7,611 nt of DNA from Chitinophagaceae bacterium (GCA_023251285.1 JAHEZB010000021.1:3630-11240), one strand, 5' to 3'. Positions 1 through 7,376 are shown, numbered from the stretch's first letter. The notes: generated by a model not told the origin, from the letters alone. Program-made: numbers and translations.

Positions 1-564
1 ATCTTTTGATAATAACTTGTACAGGTTGTCTGCAACCGTTGCATTTTCGGAAGATTGCAAAATCCGAATGATGGCAATTGGCGCTACATAAGACGAAGGA
101 TATTTTTTTACAAATCTTTCACCGATCTTTTCTACTGCTGCCACAGACGCTGCATCTTTAGCAGAATCAGGCATGAATATTTTCTCATAAGGTTTCATTT
201 CTTTTGAAAACTCTGCAAATTCATCCTGGCTTTTAGAACCGGTAACAGAAAGATTCTCTAAATTATTTTTATCTCCGTCGATTTTTATTTTGCTATTGTC
301 TATGAAAAGTGGAATGGCGGGCGGCTGATCTCCAAAAACCAACACGATAAATGACGGTTCTTTCAGATTTCCCTTTATCACAAATTTGCCCTTTTCAATC
401 GAAGCTTGTTTTTCAGGAACACCTGTTTGTTGATTTAAAAAGGAAACGGAAGTGCCATCCGGATAACCGGTAACATTGCCCGTAATTTCAAAATCTTTGG
501 ACGGAGTTTGCGAAAATGCAAAAAAAGGAAGCGCTATTAATAGGAATAATAATTTTTTCATCAT
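1..564 (-). CDS. Exported DUF4369-domain protein, 5' part only (likely start of a thioredoxin-like lipoprotein/periplasmic protein)
   Basis: The frame is open from two adjacent ATG codons (564 and 561) to the left edge of the window, giving 188 residues with no stop, so the C-terminus is missing. Residues 1-19 (MMKKLLFLLIALPFFAFSQ) form a typical Bacteroidota signal peptide with a Lys pair, a hydrophobic core and likely cleavage near Ser-Gln. Residues about 24-115 read as a DUF4369 beta-rich domain, with the pattern FEITGNVTGYPDGTSVSF, a Lys-Gly-Lys-Phe turn, and an IDNSKIKIDGD segment. A helical stretch containing KKYPSSYVAPIAI follows. In this family DUF4369 usually precedes a TlpA/AhpC-type thioredoxin domain, which would lie outside the window, so a CxxC motif cannot be checked. 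The gene follows trpA by 57 nt on the same strand with no clear terminator between them, but it has no evident role in Trp synthesis. Family call fairly sure; function unknown. Confidence 0.85.
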   Translation of the reverse strand, partial: MMKKLLFLLIALPFFAFSQTPSKDFEITGNVTGYPDGTSVSFLNQQTGVPEKQASIEKGKFVIKGNLKEPSFIVLVFGDQPPAIPLFIDNSKIKIDGDKNNLENLSVTGSKSQDEFAEFSKEMKPYEKIFMPDSAKDAASVAAVEKIGERFVKKYPSSYVAPIAIIRILQSSENATVADNLYKLLSKD

Positions 565-621
565 AAAATATATTATCGCAAATTTAATTTTTTTAAAAAT
601 AACATGTGCATTGTGCCATCA

Positions 622-1407
622 TCATCCCTCTAAAATTGAGTTAAGAAATTCTTTGGTGGCTGATTCGATATTATTTGTATGTTCAATCGCCTTAATATAA
701 GCGGTTCCAATGATGGCGCCTGATGCATATTCACAAGCCTGAGAAAAAGTCTGATGATCTTTTATTCCAAAACCAATCATTATTTTGTTTTTCAAATTCA
801 TGTTTTTAATTCTTTTAAAATAGCTTTCCTGGGCACTGATGCTGTTATCCGAACCGGTAATGGAAGAAGAAGAAACAGCATATATAAAGCCACTACTCAG
901 AGAATCAATTTTCCGGATTCTTTCTTCAGAAGTTTCCGGTGTGATTAGAAAAATAAAATCGAGCCCATTTTTTTGGAAAATATCTTTGTATTCTTTTTCA
1001 TATTCGTTTATTGGCAGATCAGGAAGAATAATTCCGCTGATGCCACAGTTCTTTGCATCATTGCAAAATTTTTCAAACCCATATTGAAGTACGGGATTCA
1101 AATAGCCCATTAAAATTAATGGAACATTTTGTTGAGAAACAGATTCTTTATGAAAATGATTTAGCTGATCAAAAAGAGTCTTAATGTTCATTCCATTTTG
1201 CAAAGCTTGCATACTGCTGTGTTGTATCACGGGGCCATCAGCTAAAGGATCGCTATATGGCATTCCTATTTCGATCATATCAGCGCCATTCCCTTGTAAC
1301 GATTCAAGAATTTTGCCGGTATCATTTAATTCAGGAAAACCAGCAGTAAAATAAATACTGAGAATATTTTTTTTCTTTTCAGAAAATAACTTTTGGATTG
1401 AATTCAT
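622..1407 (-). CDS. trpA: Tryptophan synthase alpha chain
   Basis: This subunit cleaves indole-3-glycerol phosphate to indole and glyceraldehyde-3-phosphate and passes indole to TrpB in the cytoplasmic alpha2beta2 complex. The 261-residue protein has the usual TIM-barrel length. The catalytic pair is present: Glu46 in ADMIEIGMPYSDP and Asp57 in SDPLADGP, spaced 11 apart as in the family (Glu49 and Asp60 in E. coli). Other landmarks are GYLNP at 101-105, LPDLP at 129-132 and its neighbours, the SSSSITG phosphate-loop region at about 179-185, and GFGI at 212-215. It is the last trp gene, separated from trpB by a 110-nt gap, the second largest in the operon. It contains no tryptophan. ATG 1407 gives the family N-terminus with no Shine-Dalgarno. 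No strong hairpin terminator is visible after the stop. Confidence 0.97.
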   Translation of the reverse strand: MNSIQKLFSEKKKNILSIYFTAGFPELNDTGKILESLQGNGADMIEIGMPYSDPLADGPVIQHSSMQALQNGMNIKTLFDQLNHFHKESVSQQNVPLILMGYLNPVLQYGFEKFCNDAKNCGISGIILPDLPINEYEKEYKDIFQKNGLDFIFLITPETSEERIRKIDSLSSGFIYAVSSSSITGSDNSISAQESYFKRIKNMNLKNKIMIGFGIKDHQTFSQACEYASGAIIGTAYIKAIEHTNNIESATKEFLNSILEG

Positions 1408-1500
1408 TTATATATTTTTTATTTCCTCAACACGAAACATTGCTATAAGAGTTGTTTCCAGGAACAATTGCAGTAAACAAACAAATATTGATGATTCTTC

Positions 1501-1528
1501 ATTAGCAAATCAGCAGATTAGCCAATCA
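1501..1528. repeat. Short direct repeat at the 3' end of trpB
   Basis: On the plus strand the 12-mers ATTAGCAAATCA (1501-1512) and ATTAGCCAATCA (1517-1528) differ at one base and are spaced 16 nt start to start. The second copy contains the trpB stop codon and its last codons (Ile-Gly-stop), so the repeat runs into the coding end. The rest of the 110-nt trpB-trpA gap is AT-rich and shows no gene or convincing terminator. Confidence 0.55.
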
Positions 1529-2696
1529 ATTTTTTCATATAGGTGTCCATGTCCTTGTCTCCTCTCCCACTCAGATTTACAACGACAATGTCTTGTGGAT
1601 TGAAGTTCATTTTGTTGAGAACAGCCAGCGCATGTGCTGATTCCAATGCAGGAATTATTCCTTCCAATTTGGCCAATTCAAAAGCTGCAGCAACCGCTTC
1701 ATCATCAGTCGCATTCATAAATTCTGCTCTTTTTGTAGCAAACAAATTCGCGTGCATCGGGCCGATTCCCGGATAATCCAAGCCGGCCGAAATGCTGTGT
1801 GGTTCTATCACCTGCCCATCTGCGGTTTGCATTACATAGCTTTTACTTCCGTGTAAAATACCAATTGATCCAAGTTGTGTGGTTGCAGCGCTCATCCCAC
1901 TTTCAATGCCAAAGCCAGCCGCCTCCACCGCAATTAATTTTACAGAATCATCAGTTAAAAAATGATAAAAAGCACCGGCTGCATTGCTTCCGCCACCAAC
2001 GCAAGCCAATACATAATCCGGCAATTCACTGCCTGTTTTTTCCTTTAATTGGATACGCATTTCCTTGCTTATTACACTTTGAAAACGGGCAACCATGTCA
2101 GGATACGGGTGTGGGCCCACCACACTTCCAATCAGATAATAAGTATCATTTGGATTATTAATCCAATCGCGAATAGCTTCATTGGTAGCATCTTTCAACG
2201 TTTTACTGCCACTGATCGCAGGAATAACTTTTGCTCCAAGCATTTTCATTCTCGCTACATTTGGCGCCTGTCGTTCAATATCTTTTTCGCCCATGTAAAC
2301 AATGCATTCGAGGTTTTTTAAAGCGCAAACAGTAGCTGTTGCCACTCCATGTTGGCCAGCGCCCGTTTCAGCGATAATTCTTTTTTTACCAAGCCTTTCG
2401 GCCAGTAAAATTTGCCCAATTGTATTGTTGATTTTATGCGCACCCGTGTGGCAAAGATCTTCCCGTTTTAAATAGATTTGAGCGCGATATTTTTCGCTTA
2501 ACCTTTCAGCAGGATATAAAGGAGTAGGCCTTCCGACATAATCTTTTAATAAAGCATCAAATTCTTTTTTAAAACTTGCTTCGCTGATGATTCTTAAATA
2601 ATTTGCTTTTAAATTTTCCACATTATTGTGCAGCATCTCAGGGATATAAGCTCCACCAAACTGGCCGTAGTACCCATTTTCATCTACTTCCCACAT
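1518..2696 (-). CDS. trpB: Tryptophan synthase beta chain (PLP enzyme)
   Basis: This subunit condenses indole with L-serine to give L-tryptophan, using pyridoxal phosphate, in complex with TrpA. The protein has 392 residues, the normal length of the TrpB1 class. The PLP Schiff-base lysine is Lys88 in HTGAHKINN. The catalytic Glu110 sits in AETGAGQHG, the PLP phosphate loop GGGSNA is at 234-239, and Glu352 lies in PALESAHA. Ser376 in LSGRGDKD should contact the pyridine nitrogen. The N-terminal [11 protein letters not shown] is also typical. The start ATG lies 2 nt after the trpF stop, so translation is probably coupled. The 3' end carries a copy of a 12-bp repeat. All key residues are present and nothing suggests the TrpB2 class. 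Confidence 0.98.
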   Translation of the reverse strand: MWEVDENGYYGQFGGAYIPEMLHNNVENLKANYLRIISEASFKKEFDALLKDYVGRPTPLYPAERLSEKYRAQIYLKREDLCHTGAHKINNTIGQILLAERLGKKRIIAETGAGQHGVATATVCALKNLECIVYMGEKDIERQAPNVARMKMLGAKVIPAISGSKTLKDATNEAIRDWINNPNDTYYLIGSVVGPHPYPDMVARFQSVISKEMRIQLKEKTGSELPDYVLACVGGGSNAAGAFYHFLTDDSVKLIAVEAAGFGIESGMSAATTQLGSIGILHGSKSYVMQTADGQVIEPHSISAGLDYPGIGPMHANLFATKRAEFMNATDDEAVAAAFELAKLEGIIPALESAHALAVLNKMNFNPQDIVVVNLSGRGDKDMDTYMKKLIG

Positions 2697-2698
2697 TT

Positions 2699-3337
2699 TT
2701 ATAAATTTTTATTTTTCAGTTGATTTACAAATTCCTTTATTAATCTCATGTCCTTTATTCCAGGTTCCTTTTCAAACCTGCTATTCACATCTACTCCATA
2801 AAAAAAAGGATGATGAAACGATTTTAAGGCTGCTGCATCTTCGCTGCTGATGCCACCACTCAAAAAAAAGGGTTTACCAATTACCGAATTTTCAAGCAAG
2901 TTCCAGTTAAACTTTTCTCCTGTGCCACCATATAAGCCGGCATTGGCTTTATCAAACAAATAATAATCACAGACCTCATCATATTCCTTCACCAGCCAGT
3001 CAACATTTGCTTCAAAATCGGCGATGCGAAACGCTTTGATCACTTTTATGTGATTGCTGATGCGACTGCAAAACGAAGCTGTTTCATCGCCGTGAAGCTG
3101 AACCAGATCCAAGTCAAAATCTTCGATTTGCTGCATGATTTCTTCTTCATTAGCATTCACGAAAACCCCAACTTTTGGAATGGACAAATGCAAATCCCGA
3201 ATCTCTTTTCCAGTTATTTTTTTTAAGATATATCGGGGCGACTGCTGATAAAAAATCAACCCGGCATAATCAATGTCCAATTTCTCCAATTCTTTCAATT
3301 GATTAAGATCCCTGTTGCCACAAACTTTTATTTTCAT
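2699..3337 (-). CDS. trpF: Phosphoribosylanthranilate isomerase
   Basis: This enzyme performs the Amadori rearrangement of N-(5'-phosphoribosyl)anthranilate to CdRP, between TrpD and TrpC. The 212-residue single-domain TIM barrel carries the general base Cys6 in [10 protein letters not shown] and the general acid Asp129 in YLFDKANAG. Substrate-binding landmarks are QLHGDE at 80-85, the GGTG loop at 137-140, LSGGI at 159-163 and GVDVNSRFE at 181-189. It is a free-standing protein, not fused to TrpC as in enteric bacteria. It starts 11 nt after the trpC stop and ends 2 nt before trpB. The ATG start gives the canonical beta-strand 1, so no upstream start is needed. Confidence 0.97.
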   Translation of the reverse strand: MKIKVCGNRDLNQLKELEKLDIDYAGLIFYQQSPRYILKKITGKEIRDLHLSIPKVGVFVNANEEEIMQQIEDFDLDLVQLHGDETASFCSRISNHIKVIKAFRIADFEANVDWLVKEYDEVCDYYLFDKANAGLYGGTGEKFNWNLLENSVIGKPFFLSGGISSEDAAALKSFHHPFFYGVDVNSRFEKEPGIKDMRLIKEFVNQLKNKNL

Positions 3338-3348
3338 TTCTTACCGCT

Positions 3349-4152
3349 TTAAACATCAAATTTTTTTTCTACCTCTTTCAATTCCTTTACAAATTCAGCA
3401 AATGCTACACCGGGATTTTTTTCTTTCATAAATTTTTCACCTATTAAAAATCCACTGAATCCATTTTGTTTTAAAAAACGAATTGTTTTTACATCATCGA
3501 TTCCGCTTTCAGAAATATTAATTTTATCCAAAGGGGTTTTTTTACACAATTCTATTGAATGATTCAAATCCACTTTAAAACTTTTCAGATCGCGGTTATT
3601 GATTCCTACCACATCTACCTCATTACAAATGTGATCCAGTTCATCTTCTGTGTGAATTTCCAACAACACATTTAAATCCAAATCTTTTGCAAAGGTTGAA
3701 AAACTTTTTACGTCTTCTTTTGAAAGGCATGCTGCAATCAACAAAATAATATCGGCTCCATACGCTTTGGATTCAACAATCTGGTATTCATCAATGATAA
3801 AATCTTTTCTCAGCAAGGGAATCTCATTGTTTCTTGCTTCTATTATATCATTTAAAGAGCCACCAAAAAAGATTTCATCAGTAAGGACGGAAACAGCACT
3901 GGCGCCATTTTTTACATAATCTTTTACAACATCCTCTACCGATGATGTGTTATTGATCACTCCTTTCGAAGGTGATTGTCTTTTAAACTCAGCTATGATC
4001 CCGGTTTTGCTTTTGTCCAATAATGAATCTTTCAATGAATAAGTTTCTCTTTTAAACAAAAGCATTTTTTCTAATTCAGAAATGCTTTTTGACCGCTTCC
4101 TTTCTTCAACTTCAATTTTCTTTCGTTCAATAATTGTATCGAGAATATTCAT
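3349..4152 (-). CDS. trpC: Indole-3-glycerol phosphate synthase
   Basis: This enzyme closes the indole ring by decarboxylating CdRP to indole-3-glycerol phosphate. The 267 residues begin with the family's N-terminal helix (MNILDTIIERKKIEVEERK), followed by a TIM barrel. The catalytic and binding residues line up in order: Glu55 and Lys57 in IIAEFKRQSPSKG, Lys116 in LLRKDFI, Glu165 in LLEIHTE, Asn186 in GINNRDL, and Glu215/Ser216 in ISESGI. The phosphate site FLIGEKFM is near 236-242. Its ATG overlaps the trpD stop by 4 nt (ATGA), which implies translational coupling. The protein contains no tryptophan and is not fused to TrpF. Confidence 0.97.
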   Translation of the reverse strand: MNILDTIIERKKIEVEERKRSKSISELEKMLLFKRETYSLKDSLLDKSKTGIIAEFKRQSPSKGVINNTSSVEDVVKDYVKNGASAVSVLTDEIFFGGSLNDIIEARNNEIPLLRKDFIIDEYQIVESKAYGADIILLIAACLSKEDVKSFSTFAKDLDLNVLLEIHTEDELDHICNEVDVVGINNRDLKSFKVDLNHSIELCKKTPLDKINISESGIDDVKTIRFLKQNGFSGFLIGEKFMKEKNPGVAFAEFVKELKEVEKKFDV

Positions 4153-5144
4153 TTTTGCAAGCTCATTAATTGTTGAAAATTTTTGTATCCTTTACCGCTT
4201 TCCAGGCTTTCGACGCTCATAGCATAGCAGGTATCGTAATCCGTAAATTTTCCTGTGGCAAAAAGCGCCATTGCTGCATTTGCCATCACCACTGCATTCT
4301 GTGCCCACGTTCCTTCTCCTTTTAAAATTTTTAAAAATATTTTGGCTGCTTCGTCCGTGGAATTGCCACCATATATATCGGAAGAATTTACCATTCTTTT
4401 TCCCAGATATTGAGCAGATAATATTTTTTCTCCTTCGTTGGTGATCACCTTTGTGTCTCCTGTTAAAGATATTTCATCATAACCTTCCAGGCTGTGAATG
4501 ATCATAAAACGTGCATCAGATTGCTGCAATAAATAAGAATAAATTCTTGCCATCTCGAGGTTATAAACTCCTACCATTTGTACTTTTGGCACTGCCGGAT
4601 TTACCATCGGCCCAAGCATGTTAAAAAAAGTACGAACACCGAGATTTTTTCTGATCGCTCCCACCGCTTTCAATGCGGGATGAAACAAAGGCGCGTGCAT
4701 AAAACAAATGTTTACTTCTTCAATTTCGCGTAACAATTTTTTATTGTCATTGGAAAAATGATAACCCAATGTTTCCATTACGTTGCTGGAACCGCTGATT
4801 GACGTTGCTCCATAATTTCCATGCTTTGCTACTTTTTCTCCTGCACCAGCAACAATAAAACAACTAAGTGTAGAAATATTAAAAGTATTTTTTCCATCGC
4901 CGCCGGTGCCTACAATGTCTATAACGTTGTGTTCATCGAGGTTTACGGGAACACACAATTCCATCAGCGCATCACGAAAGCCGAGCAATTCCGGAATGGT
5001 AATGCTACGCATTAAATATACTGTAGTGAATGAAGCTATTTCAGGATCAGAATAAATCCCTTTGGAAATATTCAACAACACATCTTTTGCAGCATCCCGC
5101 GATAGTGTTTTGTGTTCAAATAAATATTGCAAAATCTTTTTCAT
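4149..5144 (-). CDS. trpD: Anthranilate phosphoribosyltransferase
   Basis: This enzyme transfers the phosphoribosyl group of PRPP to anthranilate. It has 331 residues, the normal length for an unfused TrpD. The N-terminal helical domain (about 1-70) precedes the PRPP-binding glycine loop GTGGDGKNTFNIST at 79-92. The KHGN segment is at 107-110, an Arg (165) in AIRKNLGVRTFFN matches the anthranilate-site arginine, and the Mg-binding pair is Asp223-Glu224 in GYDEISLT. After KHGN the sequence reads YGATSISGSSN, where enteric enzymes have R-S-V-S-S-K-S-G-S-S-D. I recall similar forms in Bacteroidota, so it is probably a lineage variant and not a defect. A 126-nt repeat-rich gap separates it from trpG, and its stop overlaps the trpC start by 4 nt. 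It has one Trp. Confidence 0.97.
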   Translation of the reverse strand: MKKILQYLFEHKTLSRDAAKDVLLNISKGIYSDPEIASFTTVYLMRSITIPELLGFRDALMELCVPVNLDEHNVIDIVGTGGDGKNTFNISTLSCFIVAGAGEKVAKHGNYGATSISGSSNVMETLGYHFSNDNKKLLREIEEVNICFMHAPLFHPALKAVGAIRKNLGVRTFFNMLGPMVNPAVPKVQMVGVYNLEMARIYSYLLQQSDARFMIIHSLEGYDEISLTGDTKVITNEGEKILSAQYLGKRMVNSSDIYGGNSTDEAAKIFLKILKGEGTWAQNAVVMANAAMALFATGKFTDYDTCYAMSVESLESGKGYKNFQQLMSLQK

Positions 5145-5180
5145 AAAATAAGAATCTTTATTAAAACTTCGTTTACCGGC

Positions 5181-5289
5181 GAATAATGAATTGTGAATAG
5201 TGAATTGAACAGTTCTAACAATTCAATAACCCAATAATTTCATAATTTGATAATTTGATAATTAAACAATTCAACAATTCAACCAATTC
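5181..5289. repeat. Degenerate short-period AT-rich repeat tract between trpG and trpD
   Basis: The 126-nt gap between trpG and trpD is made largely of imperfect short-period direct repeats with periods of about 8-10 nt. Three families can be read on the plus strand: GAAT(A/T)-GTGAAT units (5181-5209), ATAATTTGATAATTTGATAATT units (about 5232-5253), and CAATTCAACAATTCAACCAATTC units (about 5267-5289). The last family runs into trpG: the final codons Asn-Trp-Leu-Asn-Cys-stop are written in repeat units. No RNA gene or terminator hairpin is convincing here. Tracts of this style are, from memory, common between genes in Bacteroidota; their role is unknown. Confidence 0.6.
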
Positions 5290-5852
5290 CTCATCATCTT
5301 CTCTCCCATCGGCGTTAATACACTTTCCGGATGAAACTGAACTCCCTGAACATCAAATTTTTTATGCCGCAATCCCATAATGTATCCGCTTTCGTCTTCT
5401 GCCGTTATTTCCAAATCTCCCGGAAAATTTTCTTTGCTCACAATCCATGAATGATATCTTCCAACTTCAAGTTCACCTGGCAAAGAATTAAAAACATCAT
5501 TTTCTGACGACGTTCTTTTATCATTCACTTTAATTTTTGTAGCTACTCCATGATACACATTTTTCAAATTTTCGAGTTTGCCCCCAAAAGTCTCAGCTAT
5601 GGCCTGCTGGCCCAAACATACGCCCAGTATTGATTTGGACGAAGCATATTCTTCAATCAACGATAGCAGCAATCCCGATTCGCAGGGAAGCCCCGGCCCT
5701 GGTGATAAAATTATTTTATCATACTCCTTTATTTTTTCAAGGGAAATTTTATCATTGCGATATACATCAACTTTGTCGTGAATTATTTTCTCTACAACGT
5801 GAACCAGGTTGTACGTAAATGAGTCGTAATTATCAAAAATCAAGATTTTCAT
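5271..5852 (-). CDS. trpG: Anthranilate synthase component II, glutamine amidotransferase subunit
   Basis: This subunit releases ammonia from glutamine and feeds it to TrpE for anthranilate synthesis. It is a 193-residue class I glutamine amidotransferase. The catalytic triad is Cys79 in GVCLGQQ, His174 and Glu176 in QFHPES. The oxyanion-strand motif SPGPG is at 50-54, HG at 101-102 and RYHSW at 132-136. The N-terminus MKILIFDNYDSFTYNLV is diagnostic of the TrpG/PabA family. Its place 13 nt after trpE makes TrpG the better name, although such subunits can also serve p-aminobenzoate synthase. The coding end lies in a repeat tract, which may have set the last few residues. Confidence 0.96.
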   Translation of the reverse strand: MKILIFDNYDSFTYNLVHVVEKIIHDKVDVYRNDKISLEKIKEYDKIILSPGPGLPCESGLLLSLIEEYASSKSILGVCLGQQAIAETFGGKLENLKNVYHGVATKIKVNDKRTSSENDVFNSLPGELEVGRYHSWIVSKENFPGDLEITAEDESGYIMGLRHKKFDVQGVQFHPESVLTPMGEKMMRNWLNC

Positions 5853-5865
5853 GCGGCTGTTTTTT

Positions 5866-7284
5866 TTAAATATTTTCTGCTGATTTAATTGCTTCTGTCA
5901 GCGCATTTAATTTATTGTTTACTTCCTGCAACTCACTCTGTGGATTAGATGCAGCAACAATCCCGGCGCCTGCCTGGTAAATCAAACAATTATTTTTACT
6001 TAAAAAAGTACGGATCATAATCGCCTGATTTAAGTCCCTGTTAAAACCAACAAAACCGATGCAGCCGCCATAATATCCTCTCGGAATATTTTCAATTTGG
6101 TCAATCAGTTGCATCGCTTTATATTTTGGTGCGCCACTTAAAGTACCGGCCGGAAAGGTGATTCCGAGCAAGTCAAAAGGATTGATATTTTTTTCGACCC
6201 TACCTTTTACTTCACTCACCAAATGAATAACGTGAGAAAAATATTGCACTTCACAAAAGCGGTTCACGTGAACGTTGCTGCACAAGCGACTCAAATCATT
6301 CCGCGCCAGGTCAACAAGCATCACATGTTCAGCATTTTCTTTTTTATCTTTTAGTAATTTCTCTGCCAGTTGCTCGTCTTCAGTATCGTTGCCGGTGCGC
6401 CTGAAAGTGCCGGCAATCGGGTGAAGGACGGCGACGTTATTTTTAACTTTTAATTGGGCTTCCGGACTGCTTCCAAAAATGCGGTAATCGCCATAATCGA
6501 AATAAAAAAGATAAGGACTTGGGTTTATGTTTCGTAAAGCACGATACACATTAAATTCATCTCCTGAAAATTGCTGCTGAAATAACCTGCTCAAAACTAT
6601 TTGGAAAACGTCGCCTCTTTCACACGCTGCAATTCCTTTTTTTACCATCTCAACATATTCCTCATTGGTCAAAGAAGAAGTTTCATTTTTAATTTTTGCA
6701 AAAGGGAATGTTGGAACGTCTTTGCTTTTTATAATGCTTTCAATCAAATCGATTTCGCTTTCAATTCCCCTGACATGATTTTCGCAAATAAACAACTCAT
6801 TTTTAAAATGATTAATGGCAATAACATATTGATAAAGGCGATATCGAACAAGAGGAATATTCGATTTCTGATGTGTGATTTCTGACCTGAAATGAATGTC
6901 CTCAAAAAACTGAACTGCGTCAAAAGTAGTGTAACCAAACAGTCCCTGGGCCATGTTTACAGGCATTGCTGCCGGTTCTTCAATATGAAAATGTTGCATA
7001 AATTTCCATATCTCATCGGTAACTTTTGTTTCGCGATTGATTGATATTTTTTTTGGTTCCTGCGTTGGAAATTTGTATTCAATCTCATCCAGATTTTTTA
7101 TTTCAATGCCGCCGATCGCATTGATCCCAATATAAGAAAAACTGTTTTCACCTGCGTGAAAATCGGCGCTTTCCAAAAGAATGGTATCACGAAAACGGTC
7201 CCGCAAACGAAGATAAATTCCTACCGGCGTATAAACATCGGCTAACAGTTTTTTGGAAGTAGTAGTTAATTCTATTTTTTTCAT
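5866..7284 (-). CDS. trpE: Anthranilate synthase component I
   Basis: This subunit converts chorismate and ammonia (from TrpG) to anthranilate and pyruvate, the committed step. The 472 residues comprise an N-terminal regulatory part and a chorismate-binding domain from about 205. Motifs in order are LLES at 36-39 and NPSPY at 254-258, which form the Trp feedback site; PIAGTFRRTG at 289-298; AEHVMLVDLARNDLSR at 318-333 with the catalytic His320; FPAGTLSGAPK at 377-387; and YQAGAGIV at 436-442 with the region after it. Feedback inhibition by Trp is therefore expected. ATG 7284 gives MKKIELTTTSKKLLADVYTP, a normal TrpE start; no Shine-Dalgarno is present. The start lies 5 nt after the U-tract of the leader terminator, so expression depends on read-through. 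The protein has only one Trp (residue 93). Confidence 0.97.
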   Translation of the reverse strand: MKKIELTTTSKKLLADVYTPVGIYLRLRDRFRDTILLESADFHAGENSFSYIGINAIGGIEIKNLDEIEYKFPTQEPKKISINRETKVTDEIWKFMQHFHIEEPAAMPVNMAQGLFGYTTFDAVQFFEDIHFRSEITHQKSNIPLVRYRLYQYVIAINHFKNELFICENHVRGIESEIDLIESIIKSKDVPTFPFAKIKNETSSLTNEEYVEMVKKGIAACERGDVFQIVLSRLFQQQFSGDEFNVYRALRNINPSPYLFYFDYGDYRIFGSSPEAQLKVKNNVAVLHPIAGTFRRTGNDTEDEQLAEKLLKDKKENAEHVMLVDLARNDLSRLCSNVHVNRFCEVQYFSHVIHLVSEVKGRVEKNINPFDLLGITFPAGTLSGAPKYKAMQLIDQIENIPRGYYGGCIGFVGFNRDLNQAIMIRTFLSKNNCLIYQAGAGIVAASNPQSELQEVNNKLNALTEAIKSAENI

Positions 7285-7289
7285 AACAT

Positions 7290-7315
7290 AAAAAACCCCG
7301 GCTTTTGTGCCGGGG
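7290..7315 (-). terminator. Intrinsic terminator of the trp leader (attenuator, pairing 3:4)
   Basis: Read on the minus strand, CCCCGGC (7315-7309) and GCCGGGG (7302-7296) form a perfect 7-bp GC-rich stem around the 6-nt loop ACAAAA, followed at once by six T (7295-7290). This is a textbook intrinsic terminator pointing toward trpE. On the plus strand the hairpin is followed by CGTCATATT and not a T-run, so it is directional. It ends 5 nt before the trpE ATG, which makes it an attenuator and not the end of a gene. Confidence 0.9.
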
Positions 7316-7376
7316 CGTCATATTTATTTTAATACACAAATATAGCAAGGCACAATCATCAGATCGTGTGCCACCA
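7290..7376 (-). promoter_or_regulatory. Tryptophan-responsive ribosome-mediated attenuator of the trp operon
   Basis: Three alternative pairings share the same bases (minus-strand sense). Pairing 1:2 is GGCACA (7372-7367) with TGTGCC (7354-7349), extended by ATC (7364-7362) with GAT (7357-7355) around loop TGAT with a CG bulge. Pairing 2:3, the antiterminator, is TTGTGCC (7355-7349) with GGCACAA (7311-7305), 7 bp. Pairing 3:4 is the terminator. Region 1 begins inside the second Trp codon. A ribosome stalled at TGG-TGG when charged tRNA-Trp is scarce would cover region 1, free region 2 to capture region 3, and let transcription reach trpE. A ribosome reaching the TGA at 7361-7359 would cover region 2 and allow termination. 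The geometry is seen directly; the regulation is inferred from the enteric trp model. Confidence 0.88.

Noticed and set aside
565..621. A/T palindromes after trpA as an intrinsic terminator
   Set aside because: The pairings are A-T only, with no GC stem, and the T-runs are part of the palindrome itself.
1450..1475. Small inverted repeat TTGTT-TCCAGG-AACAA in the trpB-trpA gap, as a terminator
   Set aside because: It has only 5 AT-rich base pairs and no T-run on either side; too weak to call.
1799..2161. Plus-strand open frame of about 120 codons opposite trpB
   Set aside because: It is antisense to a fully conserved trpB, its translation shows no recognisable domain, and it arises from the codon bias of the real gene. 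The other plus-strand frames opposite trp genes were rejected for the same reason.
4149..4152. The trpD/trpC overlap as a frameshifted fusion
   Set aside because: Both proteins are full length with their own normal start and stop; the 4-nt ATGA overlap is an ordinary coupling arrangement.
7296..7315. The GC-rich hairpin as a terminator for plus-strand transcription or a two-way terminator
   Set aside because: On the plus strand the stem is followed by CGTCATATT, with no T-run, and no plus-strand gene ends here. The T-run lies only on the trpE side.
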